A model generated the notes under the pieces. That model was not told where the DNA came from. It made no database searches and saw only the letters and a list, made by a program, of their open reading frames with translations. A stretch of DNA of 46,940 nt from Halomonas elongata. Its GTDB lineage: Bacteria > Pseudomonadota > Gammaproteobacteria > Pseudomonadales > Halomonadaceae. This document shows, one piece after another, positions 24,126 to 36,351 of the stretch (positions within the stretch are counted from its first letter, which is position 1; each line of letters opens with the position of its first letter). Both the position numbers and the translations under genes were made by a program. The stretch spans positions 1 through 46,940 of the forward strand of contig NZ_JAJQTQ010000030.1 of NCBI RefSeq assembly GCF_029081005.1, read 5' to 3'.

Positions 24126-24790
24126 TCGCCTTCGAGCACGTCGGCAAGCGCTATGGGGGGCGTTTCGAGGCGCTGGCCCACCTCGACTTCCGGGTCGGGC
24201 GCGGCGAGATGGTCTTTCTCACTGGCCACTCCGGGGCCGGCAAGAGTTCGCTGTTGCGCCTGATCATACGCCTCGAGCGTCCCAGCCGGGGGCGTATCCT
24301 GGTGGCCGGCCATGACATCGATCGCCTGCATCATACCCAGGTGCCCTTCTACCGGCGTCAGATCGGCGTGGTCTTTCAGGATCACCAACTGCTGTTCGAT
24401 CGTTCGATCTACCATAACGTGGCCCTGCCGCTGGAGATTCAGGGCATGGAGCCTCGGGAAGCCTCGCGCCGAGTGCGGGCGGCGCTCGACAAGGTCGGTC
24501 TGCTGCATCGCGAACGGGCCCTGCCCATCGAGCTGTCGGGTGGGGAACAGCAGCGGGTGGGCATTGCCCGGGCGGTGGTCAACAAGCCGGCCCTGTTGCT
24601 GGCCGACGAGCCGACGGGGAACCTCGATCCCCAGCTGTCGGCCGACATCATGTCGCTGTTCGAGGACTTCAACCGGATCGGCACCACGGTGATGGTGGCC
24701 AGCCACGACCTGGCACTGATAGCCCGGCTGCGGCATCGTACCCTGCGTCTGCACGAAGGTCGCCTGGTGGCCGACGAGGAGGCCGTATGA
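24122..24790 (+). CDS. ftsE: Cell division ATP-binding protein FtsE
   Basis: The ABC ATPase of the FtsEX complex at the septum, which controls peptidoglycan hydrolases through FtsX and periplasmic partners. It has 222 residues, with Walker [10 protein letters not shown], signature LSGGEQQRV, Walker [13 protein letters not shown] and the H-loop ASHDLAL. ATG 24122 overlaps the ftsY stop, and its own stop overlaps ftsX by 4 bp. Confidence 0.97.
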   Translation: MIAFEHVGKRYGGRFEALAHLDFRVGRGEMVFLTGHSGAGKSSLLRLIIRLERPSRGRILVAGHDIDRLHHTQVPFYRRQIGVVFQDHQLLFDRSIYHNVALPLEIQGMEPREASRRVRAALDKVGLLHRERALPIELSGGEQQRVGIARAVVNKPALLLADEPTGNLDPQLSADIMSLFEDFNRIGTTVMVASHDLALIARLRHRTLRLHEGRLVADEEAV

Positions 24791-25764
24791 GCCGTCAAGG
24801 GCAGGAGAACTCCCGACGTGGGGCCCGTGCGTATCGCGCCGGTGCCGGCGGGCGCTGGCGCAGTTGGGGGCGCCATCATCGGGCCATGAGCCTGGATAGT
24901 GCACGCCGCCTGCTGCGTCATCCGTTGAGCAGCCTCCTGACCATGCTGGCCATCGCGATCGCTCTGGTGTTGCCGGCCGGGCTATGGCTGGCCCTGGATG
25001 GTGCCCGGCTGCTCGACGCCGAACTCGATGAGAGCGCCACGCTGACGGTCTACCTCGCCGACCGGGTCGATAGTGGTGAAGCCGGACGCATCGAGGAGGC
25101 CCTTGGGGCCCAAGAAGGCGTGGCGGAAACCCGCTTGATCACCGCTGCAGAAGGCATGGCCGAGTTCCAGCAGTCACTGGGGCTCGAGGATGCCCTGGCG
25201 CGTCTGCCCGGTAACCCGCTGCCGGCAAGCGTGGTGGTATCGCCTCTCGATCCTTCGCCGGAGGCCGTGCGCCGACTGGCCGATGAGCTCGGGGAGTTGA
25301 GCGGTGTCGAAGAGGTGCGGCTCGATCTCGCCTGGCTGGAACGCCTGCGTCATCTGGCGGAACTCGGTCAAAGGGTCACCCTGGCGCTGGCCGTGCTGTT
25401 CGGCATGGGCGTGCTGCTGGTGGTGGGCAACACCATTCGCCTGGCCGTGGAGAACCGCCGCCAGGAGATCGAAGTGGTGACGCTGATCGGTGCCACTCAT
25501 CCGTTCGTGCGGCGCCCCTTCCTCTACAGTGGAGCCTGGTACGGCCTGGGGGGCGGTATCCTGGCCTGGGGACTGCTGACGCTCGGCGGAAATTGGTTGG
25601 GAGGGCCGGTCTCGGCGCTGGCGGCCAGTTACGGTGCCAGTTTCGCACTGCCGGCCCTGGGGGTCGGGGGGTCGGCAACCCTTCTGGCATGTAGTACACT
25701 ACTTGGCTGGCTGGGTGCCTGGATCGCGGTCAGTCGTCATCTGGCGCAGATCCGCCCCCGCTGA
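24787..25764 (+). CDS. ftsX: Cell division protein FtsX
   Basis: The four-helix inner-membrane partner of FtsE. It has 325 residues: a basic cytoplasmic N-terminus (1-35), a first helix [21 protein letters not shown], a periplasmic domain (about 70-185) and three C-terminal helices with [25 protein letters not shown] between helices 2 and 3, the family signature. The long Arg/Gly-rich start could partly be upstream sequence, as a second ATG at 24886 would give a shorter form. The ATGA overlap with ftsE favours 24787. Confidence 0.96.
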   Translation: MSRQGQENSRRGARAYRAGAGGRWRSWGRHHRAMSLDSARRLLRHPLSSLLTMLAIAIALVLPAGLWLALDGARLLDAELDESATLTVYLADRVDSGEAGRIEEALGAQEGVAETRLITAAEGMAEFQQSLGLEDALARLPGNPLPASVVVSPLDPSPEAVRRLADELGELSGVEEVRLDLAWLERLRHLAELGQRVTLALAVLFGMGVLLVVGNTIRLAVENRRQEIEVVTLIGATHPFVRRPFLYSGAWYGLGGGILAWGLLTLGGNWLGGPVSALAASYGASFALPALGVGGSATLLACSTLLGWLGAWIAVSRHLAQIRPR

Positions 25765-25885
25765 TGCCATGGGTCACGAAAGCTTCATGGCGAATTCATC
25801 GCGAGCCGGAACCAAATCGGTCCCTTGTCGTCAAAGGCAGCGATTACCGATTCCACACATGGGTTTCGAGGGAGACAACCTGCAA

Positions 25886-26752
25886 ATGAGCACCAGTCTT
25901 CTGCCGGTGGGCCACCTGTCACCGGGTCACGACCTCAACGGTTACATTCAAGCGGTGAACGGGATTCCCATGCTCACCGTGGATGAGGAGCGTGAGCTGG
26001 CCTTCCGCCTGCACGACGAGGGCGACCTCGAGGCGGCACGCCGTCTGGTGATGTCTCACCTGCGTTTCGTCGTGCATATCGCGCGAAGCTATTCCGGCTA
26101 CGGCCTGGCTCAGGCGGACCTGATCCAGGAAGGTAACGTCGGCCTGATGAAGGCGGTCAAGCGCTTCGACCCCAATCAGGGCGTGCGCCTGGTGTCCTTC
26201 GCCGTACACTGGATCAAGGCCGAGATTCACGAATTCGTGCTGCGCAACTGGCGGATCGTCAAGGTTGCCACCACCAAGGCCCAGCGCAAGCTGTTCTTCA
26301 ATCTGCGCGGTGCCAAGAAGCGTCTGGCCTGGTTGAACAGCAACGAGGTCGAGGCCATCGCCAAGGACCTCGACGTCAAGCCCGAGGTGGTCCGCGAGAT
26401 GGAGGGGCGCCTGTCGGCCCACGATGCCGGCTTCGATGCCGCACCCGGCGAGGACGAGGAGTCCGCCTATCAGGCGCCGGTCCATTACCTGGATGATGCC
26501 TCCCAGGACCCGGCCGCGCAGCTCGAGGATAGCGACTGGGAGGAAGATTCCACCCAGCGCCTGCAGTTGGCCCTGTCCGAACTCGATGAACGGTCCCGCG
26601 ATATCCTCCAGCGCCGCTGGTTGAGCGACGACAAGTCGACGCTCCATGATCTGGCCGATGTCTACGGCGTGTCCGCCGAGCGTATCCGCCAGCTCGAGAA
26701 GAACGCCATGAAGAAGATTCGACAGCATATCGGCGATACGCTGGCGGCATGA
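25886..26752 (+). CDS. rpoH: RNA polymerase sigma-32 (heat-shock) factor
   Basis: The alternative sigma factor for heat-shock genes, 288 residues. Region 2 is [19 protein letters not shown] followed by [22 protein letters not shown]. The RpoH-specific box [13 protein letters not shown], a site of chaperone and FtsH control, follows. Region 4 has DIAD-like helices ending in [21 protein letters not shown] 25886 follows GAGGGAGA by 10 nt. It comes 121 bp after ftsX, the conserved ftsYEX-rpoH order. Confidence 0.97.
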   Translation: MSTSLLPVGHLSPGHDLNGYIQAVNGIPMLTVDEERELAFRLHDEGDLEAARRLVMSHLRFVVHIARSYSGYGLAQADLIQEGNVGLMKAVKRFDPNQGVRLVSFAVHWIKAEIHEFVLRNWRIVKVATTKAQRKLFFNLRGAKKRLAWLNSNEVEAIAKDLDVKPEVVREMEGRLSAHDAGFDAAPGEDEESAYQAPVHYLDDASQDPAAQLEDSDWEEDSTQRLQLALSELDERSRDILQRRWLSDDKSTLHDLADVYGVSAERIRQLEKNAMKKIRQHIGDTLAA

Positions 26753-26805
26753 GCCGCCGCTGACTTTCTCGCCCGACGCTTCAGTTGTCATCGGCGGCAC
26801 AGACA

Positions 26806-26840
26806 AACGCCCCGGCCAGTTCAAGTGGCCGGGGCGTTTT
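26806..26840. terminator. Bidirectional terminator between rpoH and slmA
   Basis: A perfect 13-bp stem (AACGCCCCGGCCA at 26806-26818 and its complement at 26826-26838, 7-nt loop) is followed by TTTTCGTT on the plus strand and by TTTGTCT on the minus strand. The flanking genes are convergent. Confidence 0.92.
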
Positions 26841-26872
26841 CGTTCCCGCCGGTTAGTCTCGAGGGTGCGTCG

Positions 26873-27484
26873 TCAGACCGTCTGGGGTGCCTCGCGAAGC
26901 AGACGGGCGGAGAGCGATTGCCACTGGTCGTCCCAGTGCTCGGTGGGGAGGCGCTTGAAATCGCTGCGCACATACTGGGAGATACGTCCCTCGACGTGAG
27001 CCAGCAGCATGTTGGCGGCGGCCGGAATCGGTAGCGCGGGACGCCGTCCCTCGCGCAGTTCGGCCTCGCGCAGTACCTGCTTGAGCTGGGTTTCCAGGCG
27101 CTCGAACAGCTGGTGGATGCGCTGTCGCAATCGCGCGGTCTCGCCGGTCAGGGCATCGCCGCCAAGCAGGCGCGACAGGCCGGGGTTCTTCTCGGCGAAG
27201 GCCAGCAGCAGGGTGAGGATCTGGCCGCAGCGCGGCACGGCATCGGGCACGTCCTCGAGAATGCGTCCGATGCGTTCGAACAACGTCTGTTCGATGAACT
27301 CGATGAGCCCCTCGAACATGCGTGCCTTGCTGGGGAAGTGGCGATAGAGCGCCGCTTCCGAGACGCCGACCTGGCGTGCCAGGGCGGCGATGGTGATGCG
27401 CTTTCCGCTGTCTTCCTCCAGCATCAGGGCCAGCCCCTGCAGAATCTGGTCGCGCCGACTGGAGATGGGGGATTCCTGCGTCAT
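26873..27484 (-). CDS. slmA: Nucleoid occlusion factor SlmA
   Basis: A TetR-fold DNA-binding protein of 203 residues that binds chromosomal SlmA sites and blocks FtsZ polymerisation over the nucleoid. The N-terminal helix-turn-helix is [31 protein letters not shown], and the rest keeps the SlmA pattern ([51 protein letters not shown]). It follows argB by about 30 bp on the same strand. Confidence 0.94.
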   Translation of the reverse strand: MTQESPISSRRDQILQGLALMLEEDSGKRITIAALARQVGVSEAALYRHFPSKARMFEGLIEFIEQTLFERIGRILEDVPDAVPRCGQILTLLLAFAEKNPGLSRLLGGDALTGETARLRQRIHQLFERLETQLKQVLREAELREGRRPALPIPAAANMLLAHVEGRISQYVRSDFKRLPTEHWDDQWQSLSARLLREAPQTV

Positions 27485-27517
27485 GGTGTTCTTTTCTTGT
27501 CGGTCGGTGGGAAAGGA

Positions 27518-29864
<2,347 letters not shown>

Positions 29865-29911
29865 GTCATCGGTCCTTGATCGGGGAAGAGGTCAATGGCG
29901 TTGTCGGGGTC

Positions 29912-30379
29912 TCAGAGACGACCGGAGCTGCCGAAGCCGCCCATGCCTCGTGCACTGGCGTCGAAGTCGTCGACGACCTCCAGGTCGGCCTGCACGACCG
30001 GCACCAGGACATACTGGGCCAGGCGCTCGAAGGGCGACAGGGTGAACGAGGTGTCGCCCCGGTTCCAGACCGAGATCATCAACTCCCCCTGGTAATCGGA
30101 GTCGATCAGTCCTACCAGGTTGCCGAGCACGATGCCGTGCTTGTGGCCCAGTCCCGAGCGGGGCAGGACCATACCGGCCAGCCCCGGGTCGGCGATGTGG
30201 ATGGCGAGTCCGGTACGCACCAGTTCGCAGTCGCCGGGCTCGAGTGTCAGGGGCGCGTCGAGCAGGGCCCGCAGGTCCATGCCGGCGGAACCGGTGGTGG
30301 CGTAATGGGGCATGTGGTCGCGCATGCGCTCGTCGAGCAGCTTGACGGCGAGGCGGGGGCGGTCGGGAAAGGTCGGCAT
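29912..30379 (-). CDS. dut: dUTP diphosphatase
   Basis: A trimeric dUTPase of 155 residues that keeps uracil out of DNA and supplies dUMP. All five motifs are present: I in [13 protein letters not shown] in [14 protein letters not shown] in [13 protein letters not shown] in [10 protein letters not shown] and V, the mobile C-terminal arm, in [12 protein letters not shown]. It lies between coaBC and algC. Confidence 0.97.
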   Translation of the reverse strand: MPTFPDRPRLAVKLLDERMRDHMPHYATTGSAGMDLRALLDAPLTLEPGDCELVRTGLAIHIADPGLAGMVLPRSGLGHKHGIVLGNLVGLIDSDYQGELMISVWNRGDTSFTLSPFERLAQYVLVPVVQADLEVVDDFDASARGMGGFGSSGRL

Positions 30380-30403
30380 CGAATGTCTTCCGGAATCGAG
30401 GTG

Positions 30404-31627
30404 TCAGGCGTGGTGAGTGATGGCCAGGCGGGTCAGGGCCCGCCTCAGGACAGCGTCGGCCAGTCGGGACTTGGGCTGTGGAGGCTGGGCGTCGCGGTCG
30501 ATGGCGTCAGCGTCGCGCCAGAGCAGCACGGCGGCGTTGTCGTCGGCCCCGAAGCCGAGTCCGGCCCGGGAAACATCGTTGGCCACCACCATGTCGAGGT
30601 GCTTGCGTGTCAGCTTGTCCCGGGCGTAGCGCTCGAGGTCGCGCGTCTCGGCGGCGAAGCCGATGACATAGGGGCGCTCGTCCCGGGCGGCGATGCGGGC
30701 GATGATATCGGGATTCTTCACCAGACGCAGGGTCATGGTGTCGTCATCGTCCCGCTTCTTGAGCTTGTGCGCGGCCGGGGTCTCGGCGCGATAGTCGGCC
30801 ACCGCGGCGCAGCCGATGAAGAGGTCGCAGGCGTCGGCGAGGCGCTCGGCGGCGGCCAGCATGTCATCGGCGCTTTCCACGTCGTGCCGGGTCACGCCGG
30901 GCGGCGTGGCCAGGGCCACCGGGCCGCTGATCAGGTGCACGTCGGCGCCCAGGGCCACGGCGGCGTCGGCCAGGGCGTAGCCCATCTTGCCGGAGCTGTG
31001 GTTGGAGAGGTAGCGCACCGGGTCGAGGGCCTCGCGGGTCGGGCCGGCGGTGATCACCACCGTCAGCCCCTCGGCGGGCCGATCCGCCGTCCCGGCGATG
31101 CCTGTCATGATGTCTTCCGGCTCGAGCATGCGCCCCGGCCCCACATCGCCGCAGGCCTGGTCGCCGCTGCCGGGGCCGAGCAGTTGCCAGCCATCCTCGG
31201 TGAGCCGGCGGGCATTGCGCGCGGTGGCGGGATGTCCCCACATGGCCTGGTTCATGGCCGGCGCCATGAACTTTTCGGCATGACTGGCCAGGCACAGGGT
31301 GGTGAGCAGATCGTCCGCGTGACCCTGTGCCAGGCGCGCCATCAAGTCGGCGGTCGCTGGGGCGATCAGGATGCGATCGGCCCAGCGAGCCAGCTCGATA
31401 TGGCCCATGCCGGCCTCGGCCTCGGGGTCGAGCAAGGAGGTGCGCACCGCCTCGCCGGTAAGGGCCTGGAGCGTCAAGGGAGCGATGAAGGCCTGGGCGC
31501 CTTCGGTCATGACCACGCGGACCTCGAAGCCTGCCTGCTTGAGCAGACGGGCCAGGTGCGCGCTCTTGTAGGCGGCGATACCGGCGCCGATCCCGAGCAG
31601 GATGCGTTTTCCGGGCAATGCTGACAT
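30404..31627 (-). CDS. coaBC: Bifunctional phosphopantothenoylcysteine decarboxylase / phosphopantothenate-cysteine ligase
   Basis: Two steps of coenzyme A synthesis in one 407-residue protein. The N-terminal CoaC flavoprotein domain has [18 protein letters not shown], the PAMNQAMW substrate motif and the active-site region near 150. The C-terminal CoaB domain has [28 protein letters not shown] and the KKRDDDD loop. ATG 31627 ([12 protein letters not shown]) is preferred to a TTG four codons upstream. It is the first gene of the minus-strand operon and divergent from radC. Confidence 0.96.
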   Translation of the reverse strand: MSALPGKRILLGIGAGIAAYKSAHLARLLKQAGFEVRVVMTEGAQAFIAPLTLQALTGEAVRTSLLDPEAEAGMGHIELARWADRILIAPATADLMARLAQGHADDLLTTLCLASHAEKFMAPAMNQAMWGHPATARNARRLTEDGWQLLGPGSGDQACGDVGPGRMLEPEDIMTGIAGTADRPAEGLTVVITAGPTREALDPVRYLSNHSSGKMGYALADAAVALGADVHLISGPVALATPPGVTRHDVESADDMLAAAERLADACDLFIGCAAVADYRAETPAAHKLKKRDDDDTMTLRLVKNPDIIARIAARDERPYVIGFAAETRDLERYARDKLTRKHLDMVVANDVSRAGLGFGADDNAAVLLWRDADAIDRDAQPPQPKSRLADAVLRRALTRLAITHHA

Positions 31628-31696
31628 GGCAGTGTCCAAGCGGGAATCCGGTCGTCTACCTTACCACTCGCGGGGTGGCTTGCGTAGCCGGCCCCG

Positions 31697-31730
31697 CATG
31701 TCGGTGCCCTGCCGACATGGCGACTACACT
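31697..31730 (+). promoter_or_regulatory. Hairpin or operator and possible -10 box upstream of radC
   Basis: CATGTCGG (31697-31704) and CCGACATG (31712-31719) form a perfect 8-bp inverted repeat with a 7-nt gap. TACACT, a plausible -10, lies at 31725-31730, so the dyad would overlap the -35 zone. No good -35 is seen, which would fit an activated or repressed promoter. Confidence 0.35.
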
Positions 31731-31812
31731 GTGCGTTGAAGGCGTGCCGAGAAGGGGCAGGGGTGGCGTGCATGGCCAAGACAAGGACGATGGGCCTGCA
31801 CGGGAGGCAAGG

Positions 31813-32487
31813 ATGTCGATTCGCGACTGGCCGGAGGGCGAACGCCCCCGGGAGAAACTCTTGGCGCTGGGCACGGAGGCGCTCTCCGATGCCGAGCTGT
31901 TGGCGATCTTTCTGCGCGTCGGGGTATCGGGGCGCTCCGCCGTGGACCTGGCGCGGGATACGTTGTCGGCCTTCGGTGGTCTGCGTCCCTTGCTCGAGGC
32001 CGATGAACGCGCCTTTTGTGCGGAGCGCGGGCTGGGGCAGGCCAAGTATGTGCAGTTGCAGGCGGTGCTGGAACTGGCGAGACGTCATCTGGCCTGTCGG
32101 CTGGATCGCGAGGCGGCGTTGACCTCGCCGGGGCTGGTCCGCGACTACCTGACCTCGCGACTGCGCCACCTCGGACATGAAGAGTTCGCCGCCCTGTTTC
32201 TCGACAGTCAGCACCGAGTGATCCGCTACGAGTCGTTGTTCCGGGGCACCCTGGACAGTGCCTCGGTCTATCCCCGCGAAGTGGCGCGACGTGCTCTGGA
32301 ACTGGGGGCGGGGGCGCTGATCTTCGCGCACAACCACCCCTCCGGTGTGGCCGAGCCGAGCGACGCCGACCGGCGCATCACCGAGCGGCTCCGCCAGGCG
32401 CTGGAACTGTTCGAGATCCGGGTGCTGGATCATTTCGTGGTGGGGGATGGCGAAGTGGTGTCATTTGCCGAGCGTGGCCTGCTATAA
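31813..32487 (+). CDS. radC: RadC family JAB1/MPN-domain protein
   Basis: A 224-residue protein. An N-terminal helix-hairpin-helix-like region ([24 protein letters not shown]) is followed by the JAMM metalloprotease-like domain with [14 protein letters not shown], the zinc motif H-x-H-x(7)-S-x2-D. The cellular role of RadC is still unclear. ATG 31813 (MSIRDWPEG) has AGGCAAGG upstream and the family's usual start. Its stop TAA is embedded in a TATAAT box. Confidence 0.95.
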   Translation: MSIRDWPEGERPREKLLALGTEALSDAELLAIFLRVGVSGRSAVDLARDTLSAFGGLRPLLEADERAFCAERGLGQAKYVQLQAVLELARRHLACRLDREAALTSPGLVRDYLTSRLRHLGHEEFAALFLDSQHRVIRYESLFRGTLDSASVYPREVARRALELGAGALIFAHNHPSGVAEPSDADRRITERLRQALELFEIRVLDHFVVGDGEVVSFAERGLL

Positions 32488-32500
32488 TCCCGCATCTCGC

Positions 32501-32529
32501 TTGTCTGGCCCGGCCAACTCTGGTATAAA
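32501..32529 (+). promoter_or_regulatory. Sigma-70 promoter for rpmB-rpmG
   Basis: TTGTCT (32501-32506) and TATAAA (32524-32529) are spaced by 17 bp. The predicted start near 32536 leaves a leader of about 100 nt before rpmB. A second TATAAT at 32483-32488, over the radC stop, lacks a good -35. Confidence 0.75.
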
Positions 32530-32637
32530 GTGCAGCCTTTGAATTCCCTTGGGTCAAATGACACGGGGTCGTCCCGGTTTGCCCGACAGGTTTTGAACAC
32601 TCAGGTTAATACCCTGGCCAAGCGGTTGGAGGCTCTC

Positions 32638-32874
32638 ATGTCCAAAGTATGTCAGGTTACCGGCAAGCGCCCGGTGACTGGTCACAACGTATCCCACTCT
32701 CAGCGCAAGACCACACGTCGTTTTGTGCCGAACCTGCACACCCATCGCTTCTGGGTGGAAGCCGAGAAGCGCTTCGTCAAGCTGCGCGTCTCTACCAAGG
32801 GTATGCGTATCATCGACAAGAAGGGTATCGAGGCGGTGCTCAGCGATATCCGTAAGCGCGGCGAGACCGTTTAA
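32638..32874 (+). CDS. rpmB: 50S ribosomal protein L28
   Basis: A basic 78-residue ribosomal protein, [20 protein letters not shown], with the family stretch [18 protein letters not shown] and the C-terminal LSDIRKRGE. The CQVTGKRP start is conserved among proteobacteria. ATG 32638 is preceded by TTGGAGG. It is followed 36 bp later by rpmG. Confidence 0.98.
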   Translation: MSKVCQVTGKRPVTGHNVSHSQRKTTRRFVPNLHTHRFWVEAEKRFVKLRVSTKGMRIIDKKGIEAVLSDIRKRGETV

Positions 32875-32910
32875 GACGCCCCAGCGCCCGATCCATGAGG
32901 GAGAAGAGTC

Positions 32911-33066
32911 ATGCGTGACAAGATCAGAATGGTGTCCAGCGCCGGTACCGGCCATTTCTACACCACCGACAAGAACAAGCGGAACACTCCGGACAAGCTC
33001 GAAATGAAGAAGTTCGACCCGGTGGTCCGCAAGCGTGTCATCTACAAGGAAGCCAAGATCAAGTGA
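32911..33066 (+). CDS. rpmG: 50S ribosomal protein L33
   Basis: A 51-residue ribosomal protein, [20 protein letters not shown], then [17 protein letters not shown] and [14 protein letters not shown]. It is of the cysteine-free type, so not the zinc-binding paralogue. The start has GAGGGAGAAGAG upstream. The rpmB-rpmG-mutM order is widely conserved. Confidence 0.97.
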   Translation: MRDKIRMVSSAGTGHFYTTDKNKRNTPDKLEMKKFDPVVRKRVIYKEAKIK

Positions 33067-33070
33067 TCGC

Positions 33071-33099
33071 GATGCCGATGCGCTGACGCGCTCGGCATC
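33071..33099 (+). terminator. Hairpin after rpmG
   Basis: GATGCCGA (33071-33078) pairs with TCGGCATC (33092-33099), and an inner GCGC/GCGC extends the stem. It begins 4 bp after the stop. No T-tract follows, so it may protect the mRNA end instead of terminating. Confidence 0.5.
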
Positions 33100-33176
33100 C
33101 TGGCCGTCGGTCCCGCTCGCGCAAGCGCACCGGGTCGTTTGATGGCTTCCTTCCGCAGGTAAGAGCCTGTCCGCCC

Positions 33177-33202
33177 GAACCCGGCCCGATGGTCGGGTTC
33201 TT
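33177..33202 (+). terminator. Probable terminator before mutM
   Basis: GAACCCGGCC (33177-33186) pairs with GGTCGGGTTC (33191-33200) with one mismatch over a CGAT loop, followed by TTG. It would separate rpmBG transcription from mutM. Confidence 0.5.
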
Positions 33203-33235
33203 GCGTATATCGCCCCGCTACCGGATATCCCCGCC

Positions 33236-34060
33236 ATGCCCGAGCTCCCCGAGGTCGAAACCACCCGACGAGGCATCGCCCCTCATGTCGAGGCGCGCGA
33301 GATCCGCGAGGTGATCGTGCGACAGCCGCGCCTGCGTCACCCGGTGCCGGAAGATCTCGTCGATCGCCTGGTGGGGGCGCGTCTGGGGCGGCTGGACCGA
33401 CGCGCTAAGTATCTGTTGGTGCCGGTGGTCGGCGAGTCGGGCGGGACCCTGCTGTGCCACCTGGGCATGTCCGGCAGCCTGCGCATCGCGCGGCTGGGCG
33501 AGCTGCCCAGGAAACATGATCACGTCGACCTGGTGTTCGACGATGGGGGCATCCTGCGTTATCACGATCCGCGCCGCTTCGGTTTCATCGATTGGCTGGA
33601 CGGGGATATCGAAAAGGATCGACGGCTGTCGAAGCTGGGGCCGGAACCGCTCTCGGAGGCCTTCGATGGCGAGCGGCTTTATGCGATGTCCCGCAGGCGA
33701 CGGCTGGCGGTCAAGCCCTTCCTGATGGACAACGCCGTGGTGGTCGGCGTCGGCAACATCTACGCCGCCGAGGCTCTGTTCCTGGCCGGTATCGATCCAC
33801 GCCGCGAGGCAGGGCGCATCTCGCGTCAGCGGTATACACGCCTGGCGAGCGCCATCCGCGAGGTGCTGGCCGCCGCCATCACCCAGGGAGGCACGACGCT
33901 GCGCGACTTCGTCGGTGGCACCGGGGAGCCGGGGTATTTCGCTCAGCGGCTCAATGTCTATGGCCGTGACGGCGAGCCCTGCCGACGGTGCGGCGCCGAG
34001 TTGCGCCTGGTGACCCTGGGGCAGCGTGCCAGCGTCTTCTGTGCTGGATGCCAGCGCTGA
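33236..34060 (+). CDS. mutM: Formamidopyrimidine-DNA glycosylase
   Basis: A base-excision repair glycosylase/AP lyase of 274 residues that removes 8-oxoguanine and FaPy lesions. The catalytic Pro2-Glu3 are in [13 protein letters not shown], and a catalytic Lys lies in RRAKYLL near residue 58. The H2TH domain contains [18 protein letters not shown], and the zinc finger closes the protein with CRRCG and CAGC. The full N-terminus is required for catalysis, so the start is secure. Confidence 0.98.
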   Translation: MPELPEVETTRRGIAPHVEAREIREVIVRQPRLRHPVPEDLVDRLVGARLGRLDRRAKYLLVPVVGESGGTLLCHLGMSGSLRIARLGELPRKHDHVDLVFDDGGILRYHDPRRFGFIDWLDGDIEKDRRLSKLGPEPLSEAFDGERLYAMSRRRRLAVKPFLMDNAVVVGVGNIYAAEALFLAGIDPRREAGRISRQRYTRLASAIREVLAAAITQGGTTLRDFVGGTGEPGYFAQRLNVYGRDGEPCRRCGAELRLVTLGQRASVFCAGCQR

Positions 34061-34109
34061 CCCGCAGGCCCCGCACCCGCCCATTTCTACCTTAATCATG
34101 AGATTCCCG

Positions 34110-35306
34110 ATGACCGCTCTACGCTCACTGCGCCTCAAGAAGAACGCCGATCGGCGACTGAAGTCAGGCCATCTATGGCTGTATTCCAACGAGATCGATA
34201 CCGGTACCACGCCCCTCAAGGACTTCGCGCCGGGCGAGCAGGCGGTGGTGGAAGCCGCGAACGGCAAGGCCATGGGCGTGGCCTATGTCAATGCCCACTC
34301 ACTGATCTGCGCACGCCTGGTGTCCCGCGATGCCGGCACCACCCTCGACCGTTCGCTGCTGGTGCACCGTCTCAACCAGGCCCTGTCCCTGCGCCAGCGC
34401 CTGTTCGCCAAGCCGTTCTATCGCCTGGTGCATGGCGAGGGCGACCTGCTGCCGGGACTGGTGATCGACCGCTTCGACGACGTCCTGGTGGTGCAGCTCA
34501 ATACCGCCGGCATGGAAGCGGTACGCGAGCCGCTGCTCGATGCCCTGGACAAGGTGTTGTCGCCGCGGGCGGTGGTGTTGCGTCATGACACCAGCGGGCG
34601 CCGGATGGAGGGGCTCGAGGGAGGCGTCGAGGTGCTCGGCGATGAACCGCCCGAGAGCGTCGAGCTGGAAGAGAACGGCGTGCGCTTCGTCGCGCCGGTG
34701 ATGGATGGTCAGAAGACCGGCTGGTTCTTCGATCATCGTGCCAACCGGGCCTGGCTCAACGGACTGGTGGCCGGCAAGCGGGTGCTGGACGTGTTCAGCT
34801 ATGTCGGTGGCTGGGGCGTCCAGGCAGCCGCGCATGGTGCCAGCGAGGTCCTGTGTGTCGATGCCAGCGAACGTGCACTCCAGGGGGTGGCCGAGAACGC
34901 CGAGTTGAACGGTCTCCAGGAGCGCGTCGCGGTGGGCGAGGGGGATGCCTTCGAGGCACTGGCCGCCCTCAAGGCCGATGATGAGCGATTCGACGTGGTG
35001 ATCCTCGACCCACCGGCCTTCATCAAGAAGCGCAAGGACACGGCCGCCGGGGAGCGTGCCTATGGGCGGCTGAATCGGGAGGCGATGCGTCTGCTGGGGC
35101 GCGATGGCCTGCTGGTCTCGGCCTCCTGCTCCATGCACCTGGGGATGGACCGGCTCACGGACGTGGTGCGTGGTGCCGCCCGCCACCAGGACCGCCATGG
35201 TCAGGTGATCTTCCAGGGGCATCAGGGGCCGGATCATCCGGTGCATCCCGCGATTCCCGAGACGTCCTATCTGAAGGCTCTGGGGGTGCGGGTCTTCCGC
35301 GACTAG
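34110..35306 (+). CDS. rlmI: 23S rRNA (cytosine-C5)-methyltransferase, RlmI type
   Basis: A 398-residue SAM-dependent RNA methyltransferase. The N-terminal PUA-like domain begins LRLKKNADRRLKSGHLWLYSNEI. A central EEHG-like domain follows, with GEGDLLPGLVIDRFDDVLVVQL and QKTGWFFDHRANR. The Rossmann core has VLDVFSYVGGWGVQAAAHGA, ILDPPAFIKKRKD and the catalytic Cys region SCSMHLGM. RlmI methylates C1962 of 23S rRNA in E. coli; the exact base here is inferred. ATGs at 34098 and 34110 are both possible; neither has a strong ribosome-binding site. Confidence 0.9.
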   Translation: MTALRSLRLKKNADRRLKSGHLWLYSNEIDTGTTPLKDFAPGEQAVVEAANGKAMGVAYVNAHSLICARLVSRDAGTTLDRSLLVHRLNQALSLRQRLFAKPFYRLVHGEGDLLPGLVIDRFDDVLVVQLNTAGMEAVREPLLDALDKVLSPRAVVLRHDTSGRRMEGLEGGVEVLGDEPPESVELEENGVRFVAPVMDGQKTGWFFDHRANRAWLNGLVAGKRVLDVFSYVGGWGVQAAAHGASEVLCVDASERALQGVAENAELNGLQERVAVGEGDAFEALAALKADDERFDVVILDPPAFIKKRKDTAAGERAYGRLNREAMRLLGRDGLLVSASCSMHLGMDRLTDVVRGAARHQDRHGQVIFQGHQGPDHPVHPAIPETSYLKALGVRVFRD

Positions 35307-35388
35307 CCTCCTGTGAAAAGTGCCTGCACCCGTCGACGGTGGCGAGGAGCGGTCATCATGAGGAATGTTGTGTCGTGAGGGTTGCGTC

Positions 35389-35706
35389 GTGAGGGATGTC
35401 GACTTCGTTCGCGTCTTTGCGCATACGAATCCACTGCTGGTCAGCCATGTGGCCAACCTGCTCGAGTCGGCCGGCATCCCGGTGGAACGGCGCAACATGA
35501 CGTTGGGCGGTGCGTCGGGAGAATTGCCGCCTGTCGAGTGCGAGCCCGAGGTATGGGTGGCGCCGCATAATCGTGCCCGGGCCGAGGCACTGATCCGCGA
35601 GACCCATGAGGAGGCGATGCGCCCCGACTGGACCTGTTCCGGCTGTGGTGAAACGCTCGCAGGCGTCTTCGACCGTTGCTGGAACTGCGGTCGCGACCGG
35701 CCCTGA
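35389..35706 (+). CDS. DUF2007-type protein with C-terminal zinc ribbon
   Basis: A 105-residue cytoplasmic protein. The first 70 residues match the DUF2007 (putative signal-transducing) type: FVRVFAHTNPLLVSHVANLLESAGIPVE and an EVWVAPHNRARAEALI strand-helix. The C-terminus is a four-Cys ribbon, CSGC...CWNC, likely to bind zinc. The start is uncertain: GTG 35389 has GAGGG 8 nt upstream, and the upstream frame holds a short duplicated sequence (TCGTGAGGG twice, 15 bp apart), so GTG 35374 or an earlier start is possible. Function unknown. Confidence 0.82.
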   Translation: MRDVDFVRVFAHTNPLLVSHVANLLESAGIPVERRNMTLGGASGELPPVECEPEVWVAPHNRARAEALIRETHEEAMRPDWTCSGCGETLAGVFDRCWNCGRDRP

Positions 35707-35740
35707 TACCGCTTCATTACACCACAGGGAAGATGCTGCC

Positions 35741-36175
35741 ATGTCCTGGGACCTGCCGGATCCTTTCATCATCGACCTCGAGGTCGCGCCGTCGAGCATC
35801 GACGATTATGGCCATGCCAACAACGCCGAGTATCTGCGCTGGGTCGAGCGTATCAGCTGGCGCCACTCCGAGCATCTGGGGCTCAGCCTGGCGCGCTATC
35901 GCGAGCTGGATCGCGCCATGGTCGTACATCGTCACGAGCTCGATTACCTGGCGCCGTCCTTCGAAAGCGACCGGCTGCAACTGGCCACCTGGATCGTCGA
36001 TTGCGACGGCCGCCTGACTCTCACGCGCCGCTTCCAGCTCAGGCACCATGCAACGGGGCAGACCCTGTTGCGGGCACGTACGCGCTTCGCCTGTATCGAG
36101 CTTTCCAGTGGCCGTCCTCGGCGCTTGCCGGCCGAATTCCGGCGTTGCTACGGGATGGCCCTGGTCAGCGAGTGA
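35741..36175 (+). CDS. Acyl-CoA thioesterase, 4HBT hot-dog fold
   Basis: A 144-residue hot-dog-fold protein with the 4HBT signature SSIDDYGHANNAEYLRWVERI, in which the catalytic Asp and the following Asn/Glu are in place. It resembles the YbgC/FadM group, which hydrolyses acyl-CoA or acyl-ACP in the cytoplasm. AGGGAAGA lies about 7 nt before ATG 35741. It comes 34 bp after the DUF2007 gene, probably in one unit. Substrate unknown. Confidence 0.88.
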   Translation: MSWDLPDPFIIDLEVAPSSIDDYGHANNAEYLRWVERISWRHSEHLGLSLARYRELDRAMVVHRHELDYLAPSFESDRLQLATWIVDCDGRLTLTRRFQLRHHATGQTLLRARTRFACIELSSGRPRRLPAEFRRCYGMALVSE

Positions 36176-36231
36176 TCGGCAGGCGGAAGACTTTCTGTTT
36201 CGTGTTTCTGTGGTAGTCGTATCTTCGATGT

Positions 36232-36265
36232 AAAAACGGTCTTTTCCGAGTTTTTTTTGTTTTTC
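36232..36265 (+). terminator. T-rich terminator after the thioesterase gene
   Basis: AAAACGG and CCGAGTTTT form a short stem with one bulged base, followed by a run of eight T and then GTTTTT. This is the strongest T-tract in the window and separates ald from the upstream genes. Confidence 0.65.
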
Positions 36266-36351
36266 TCCCGTGATCTCTGCGTGTATGGACTGTTGTGCTG
36301 TAATGGAATCGAACGCGCAGTCATCCATTGTTCACGCATCGGAGGAATTCC

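Noticed and set aside
31628..31639. TTG start for coaBC, four codons upstream
   Set aside because: ATG 31627 gives the usual N-terminus, and a TTG start here has no support.
32530..32637. N-terminal extension of ribosomal protein L28
   Set aside because: L28 begins [12 protein letters not shown] in relatives, and a ribosome-binding site fits ATG 32638; the upstream frame is the mRNA leader.
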